This document shows, one piece after another, positions 60,580-64,000 of a DNA stretch of 64,000 nt. Source of the DNA: Calditrichia bacterium (GTDB lineage: Bacteria; Calditrichota; Calditrichia; Calditrichales; J004); assembly GCA_020635035.1 (NCBI GenBank), contig JACKAO010000003.1:1-64000 (forward strand), given 5' to 3'. The notes beneath the pieces were generated by a model that saw only the letters and a list, made by a program, of their open reading frames with translations, was not told the DNA's origin and did not search any database. A program made the position numbers and the translations under genes. Position 1 is the first letter of the stretch. Each line of letters begins with the position of its first letter.

Positions 60580-62302
60580 AGATCAGGGATACAGGTTCTG
60601 GAGTGATTTAAAACAGCTCATTATCAACTCCGATGAAAAATTTAAACTGGGGTTTATCGGTTTCATCGTTGGTGTTACAAGCGGACTTGCTTCCGTTGGT
60701 TTAAATAATGGCCTTGAATATCTTCGCAATATTTATGACAGTATTCAACATGACTGGTTGATTGTAATTCTTCCCGCTATAGGTCTTGTGCTGACTGTTA
60801 TCCTGCTCAAATATGTTATTAAAGATTTCGAAGGTCATGGTTTACCGGAAGTTATCTACAGCATCAGTCTTAAAGGCGGGATGATAAAAAAACGCTCAGC
60901 ATATTCAAAACTGCTGGGCAGCCTGATAACCATTTCTTTTGGCGGATCAGCCGGTCCGGAAGCTCCCGTTGTTGTAAGCGGGTCAGCGATTGGATCTAAT
61001 ATCGCCAGGTTTTTCAGGGCTAATGAGAAAATCCGAATTGCTGTTGCAGGTTCCGGTGCCGCTGCTGCGATAGCATCTATTTTTAATGCGCCGATCGCCG
61101 GTATTATTTTTACAATGGAAGTAATCATTGGTGAATGGACGCCCATATTTCTACTGCCAATTGCAATCGCATCTGTAACAGGTACAGAAATAAGCCGCTT
61201 GTTAAAAGGAAATCAGATACCTTTTACCCACGAATTACTGACTGTGCAAACAAATGACATCCTTGTTTCTATAGTTCTGGCACTCTTGTGTGCTTTGTTT
61301 TCGGTTCTTTTTATTCGCCTTATCCGTAACCTGAGCAGCTGGCTGGATCGATTTTTTAAAAATCCTATTATTAAAGCAATTTCTGCCGGGCTTGTCATTG
61401 GCTTGATTACACTGTTTGTGCCTTATGTAAAAGGTGAAGGCTATATTTTTGTTCATAATATTATCAGCGGAAATTTTTCTGCCGGTATATTTTTCATTCT
61501 TCTTATCATTCTGCTTAAAATTTTTGCCACTTCCGCAACTTTAGGTGCAGGCGGTGCAGGTGGTGTTTTTGCCCCGTCACTTGTTATTGGAAGCTCAACA
61601 GGTTTATTATTCTATACTTTTATGCAGAATTTTTTTCCGGACTTTTCTTTAAGCGGAGCACCGTTGTTTGCTTTAGTGGGAATGGCAGGGTTACTGAGTG
61701 GCACATTGCAGGCTCCTTTAACCGGAATTTTTCTTATTATTGAAATAACCGGCGGTTATTATGCAATCCTGCCGTTATTACTTGTGTCGTTCCTGACATC
61801 GGCAATCGTTAACCGTTTTGAAAAACAATCTATTTATCATTATGAGCTGGTTCGTAAAGGCCAGCTGCACAGGCCGCGAACGGATGGAAAAATTCTGAGT
61901 GATATAAATCCCCGTGAATTACTTGAAAAAGACCCGATTGTTATCTATCCCGATTTACTGATCAGTGAACTGATTCCGATTATTAAAAAATCAAAGCGTA
62001 ATTATTTCCCGGTCGTGGAACGCGAAAACAAAACATTTCTCGGTATGGTCTATTTTAACGATCTAAAGGAATTTATTTTTGACAGCACGCTGGTTAACAG
62101 CATCCTGGTTGAAGAAGTAATGCATGTGGATATTACAACCATTTCACTGGAAGACAGCCTTTTGGAAATTCAAAGCAAATTTGAACGAACTAATTCATGG
62201 AGCCTGCCTGTGCTTGAAGATGACAAGTATCTTGGATTAATTTCTAAGGCAACCATGCTGGATCTGTATCGAAAGGAATTAAAGGTCCAAACAGATATTT
62301 AG
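60569..62302 (+). CDS. ClC-family anion channel/transporter with CBS pair (first)
   Basis: A ~577-aa ClC protein; the ATG at 60569 is preferred over a TTG at 60560. The ClC selectivity regions are 'FEGHGLPEV' (helix D, GSGIP-equivalent), 'GGSAGPEAPVV' (helix F, including the gating Glu), 'FNAPIAGIIFTMEVI' and 'GAGGAGGVFAPSLVIG' (helix N). About ten helices fill residues ~20-425. Two CBS domains follow (~455-575: 'KRNYFPVVERENKTFLGMVYFND' and 'SWSLPVLEDDKYLGLISK') and may bind adenine nucleotides. It overlaps the HTH-EIIA gene by 11 bp and is followed by a second ClC gene. Ion and exchanger/channel mode cannot be told from sequence alone. Confidence 0.9.
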   Translation: MHVRDQGYRFWSDLKQLIINSDEKFKLGFIGFIVGVTSGLASVGLNNGLEYLRNIYDSIQHDWLIVILPAIGLVLTVILLKYVIKDFEGHGLPEVIYSISLKGGMIKKRSAYSKLLGSLITISFGGSAGPEAPVVVSGSAIGSNIARFFRANEKIRIAVAGSGAAAAIASIFNAPIAGIIFTMEVIIGEWTPIFLLPIAIASVTGTEISRLLKGNQIPFTHELLTVQTNDILVSIVLALLCALFSVLFIRLIRNLSSWLDRFFKNPIIKAISAGLVIGLITLFVPYVKGEGYIFVHNIISGNFSAGIFFILLIILLKIFATSATLGAGGAGGVFAPSLVIGSSTGLLFYTFMQNFFPDFSLSGAPLFALVGMAGLLSGTLQAPLTGIFLIIEITGGYYAILPLLLVSFLTSAIVNRFEKQSIYHYELVRKGQLHRPRTDGKILSDINPRELLEKDPIVIYPDLLISELIPIIKKSKRNYFPVVERENKTFLGMVYFNDLKEFIFDSTLVNSILVEEVMHVDITTISLEDSLLEIQSKFERTNSWSLPVLEDDKYLGLISKATMLDLYRKELKVQTDI

Positions 62303-62387
62303 TGCAGGTCAGCCGGGAGTTAATTGCTTAAATATTATTAAAAGTGTATTTTCACAAGTCCGTTTCAGCCTAACATTTTTATAATCC

Positions 62388-64000
62388 ATGTCCGAACAGC
62401 CTTTTCAATCTTTATACAAACGTATTTTTAACACTGCATCAAAGAAAGTAATAGATTTTTTTGACCGGGCAAAGTTAACCGAACACTCATTTGTTTTAAT
62501 AATTGCCGTGGCTATCGGTTTATTGGGTGGTTATGGGGCAGTTGCCATTCAGTTCTCGATAAAAATGTTTCAGCATCTTTTCTGGCAGGGCGATTTTACC
62601 CTGGAAACAGTGCAGAATGTTCCATGGTATTGGAAATTGTTTATTCCCTTGCTTGGCGGTACCGTTGTAGGTCTGGTTATCCGGTTTGTTGCCAAAGAAG
62701 CAAAGGGTCATGGGGTACCCGAAGTTATGGAAGCAATTGCTTTAAGGAATGGCATAATACGGCCACGTGTTGTAGTGGCCAAGCTCTTTGCTTCGGCATT
62801 TTACATTGCATCCGGCGGTTCAGTCGGAAGGGAAGGGCCTGTAATCCAGATCGGTTCTGCTGTTGGGTCTTCGATTGGCCAGTTTTTTAAAGTAAATCCC
62901 AAGCGGATGCGCACGTTTGTTGCCTGCGGGGCTGCATCCGGAATTGCCGCTGCTTTTAATGCACCAATTGCCGGAGCCTTGTTTGCTGTTGAAATAATTC
63001 TTGGTGATTTTGCAGTCGCCCAGTTCAGCCCGATTGTGATTTCTTCTGTTGTGGCAACAGTTGTATCCCGCCACTATCATGGAGATTTTCCTGCATTTGT
63101 TGTGTCCAAATATTCACTGGCATCACCACTGGAATTGTTCAACTATGTTATCCTTGGTTTCATGGCCGGAGCGGTTGCAGTATCATTTATCAAAACGCTT
63201 TATTATGCTGAAGATTTTTTTGATAACCTTAAAATGCCTGATTATGTAAAAGGTGCTATTGGCGGTGTCATTATCGGGGCTATGGGTATTTTCTTTCCAC
63301 AGATTTTTGGTGTTGGTTATGATACAATGGATCTGGCTCTGGCAAGCGGACTGGTCTGGAAACTGGCACTGGTTCTGGTTATTCTTAAACTGGTGGCTAC
63401 ATCAATCAGTTTGGGCTCCGGCGGGTCAGGGGGTATTTTTGCACCATCACTTTTCCTGGGGGCAATGCTCGGTTCTTTTTACGGTGGAATGGTTCACCAG
63501 ATATTTCCGGAGTGGACAGCTGATGCAGGTGCATATGCCCTGGTTGCCATGGGCGGAGTTGTTGGTGCAGCCACGCACGGACCAATTGCCGCCATCCTGA
63601 TCATATTTGAACTTACAAACGACTATAAAATTATTCTGCCGTTGATGATTACCACAATAATCGCAACCCTTGTTGCACAGCGTATGCAGAAAGAATCTAT
63701 CTATACTTTAAAACTGGTCCGCAAGGGTATCAACATTTTTGCCGGGCGTGAGACAAATGTATTACGTTCTCTAAAAGTATCCGATATTGTTAAACAATCC
63801 ATCGAAGTAATCCCGGAACAGGAAAGATTCAGCGAAATACTTGAAAAAGTAGTCGGCTCAAATAACAATTTTATTTATGTCAAAAATGCCCGTGGTAAAC
63901 TGAATGGTTATATTTCGATGCAGGAAATCAGGCAAACATTATTGGATTTTGATGCATTAAAGGACCTGCTGATCGCCAGTGATGTTGCCAATCCTAATGT
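62388..64000 (+). CDS. ClC-family anion channel/transporter with CBS region (second; truncated by window end)
   Basis: An open frame runs from the ATG at 62388 to the last base (538 codons, no stop), so the 3' end is missing. The protein starts 'MSEQPFQSLYKRIFNTASKK' and has the ClC motifs 'AKGHGVPEV', 'GGSVGREGPVIQIG' (the classic GREGP with gating Glu), 'FNAPIAGALFAVEIILG' and 'GSGGSGGIFAPSLFLG', followed from ~465 by CBS-like sequence ('SDIVKQSIEVIPEQERFSEIL', 'NNFIYVKNARGKLNGYISMQE'). It is a paralogue of the preceding gene, 85 bp downstream, with better-conserved selectivity motifs. The pair probably belongs to one operon with the HTH-EIIA gene. Confidence 0.9.
   Translation, partial: MSEQPFQSLYKRIFNTASKKVIDFFDRAKLTEHSFVLIIAVAIGLLGGYGAVAIQFSIKMFQHLFWQGDFTLETVQNVPWYWKLFIPLLGGTVVGLVIRFVAKEAKGHGVPEVMEAIALRNGIIRPRVVVAKLFASAFYIASGGSVGREGPVIQIGSAVGSSIGQFFKVNPKRMRTFVACGAASGIAAAFNAPIAGALFAVEIILGDFAVAQFSPIVISSVVATVVSRHYHGDFPAFVVSKYSLASPLELFNYVILGFMAGAVAVSFIKTLYYAEDFFDNLKMPDYVKGAIGGVIIGAMGIFFPQIFGVGYDTMDLALASGLVWKLALVLVILKLVATSISLGSGGSGGIFAPSLFLGAMLGSFYGGMVHQIFPEWTADAGAYALVAMGGVVGAATHGPIAAILIIFELTNDYKIILPLMITTIIATLVAQRMQKESIYTLKLVRKGINIFAGRETNVLRSLKVSDIVKQSIEVIPEQERFSEILEKVVGSNNNFIYVKNARGKLNGYISMQEIRQTLLDFDALKDLLIASDVANPN

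Noticed and set aside
1..64000. CRISPR arrays, tRNA or rRNA genes, phage or transposase genes
   Set aside because: No regularly spaced repeats, cloverleaf candidates or transposase/integrase motifs were seen by eye. A covariance-model scan would be needed to be certain for tRNAs.

Overview
The window is about 64 kb of moderately AT-rich bacterial chromosome. It most likely comes from a member of the FCB superphylum outside classical Bacteroidetes: Calditrichota, KSB1, Ignavibacteria or Marinimicrobia-like, with Calditrichota the best guess. The main evidence is the type IX secretion (T9SS) signature. Two large secreted proteins end in the '(N)YPNPFNP...T.I.(Y/F).L' sorting domain, a third has a related C-terminal adhesion/sorting-like domain, and there is a PorV/PorQ-family outer-membrane protein and a PorX-type response regulator with a PglZ domain. 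Lipoproteins, TonB-dependent transport and outer-membrane-like proteins show a diderm cell. A Na+-translocating decarboxylase, ATP-PEPCK, a malic enzyme fused to a phosphotransacetylase domain, and a Rieske/cytochrome b/multiheme c module suggest flexible, possibly anaerobic, electron-transport-based energy metabolism. No rRNA, tRNA, CRISPR array, phage or transposase gene was found.

Layout. 0.2-2.9 kb: a T9SS cargo gene bracketed by two copies of a 29-bp repeat and followed by a hairpin-rich repeat cluster. 2.9-8.4 kb: envelope proteins of unknown function, a metallophosphoesterase and an SDR pair. 8.5-16.7 kb (minus strand): an apparent operon of TonB-dependent receptor, 1192-aa secreted protein, PorV-like protein and C-type-lectin lipoprotein, closed by a strong terminator. 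17.1-19.5 kb: LpoB-like lipoprotein, COG3014-type lipoprotein and small membrane protein. 19.5-23.1 kb: MacA-like adaptor plus two MacB-like permeases with no ATPase gene. 23.3-31.7 kb: M14 carboxypeptidase, GroES-like protein, PorX, MBL-fold hydrolase, EEP-family lipoprotein, SDR, RlmB, and the fluoride channel FluC with DUF190. 31.7-35.1 kb: TPR Ser/Thr kinase with an ECF sigma factor. 35.4-43.7 kb: a 2446-aa multidomain T9SS protein with a TPR lipoprotein. 43.8-47.0 kb: Rieske protein overlapping a cytochrome b/multiheme c fusion. 47.1-50 kb: YchF-like GTPase, YgjV-like protein, LEA-2 lipoprotein. 49.9-58.5 kb: pckA, the decarboxylase subunits (beta, alpha, gamma), biotin ligase and malic enzyme, a C4/C3 interconversion cluster. 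58.5-64 kb: metallophosphoesterase, HTH-EIIA fusion protein and two tandem ClC-family channels, the second cut by the window end.

How the genes may work together. PorX and the PorV-like protein are likely parts of the secretion system that exports the sorting-domain proteins encoded here. The carbon cluster links PEP, oxaloacetate, pyruvate and malate, with the decarboxylase coupling to a Na+ gradient and the neighbouring biotin ligase plausibly loading its biotin domain. The Rieske/cytochrome b/multiheme pair looks like a compact quinol-oxidising complex. The best candidates for something under-described are that single-chain cytochrome b-undecaheme fusion, the receptor/secreted protein/PorV/lectin operon, and the HTH-EIIA/ClC module.
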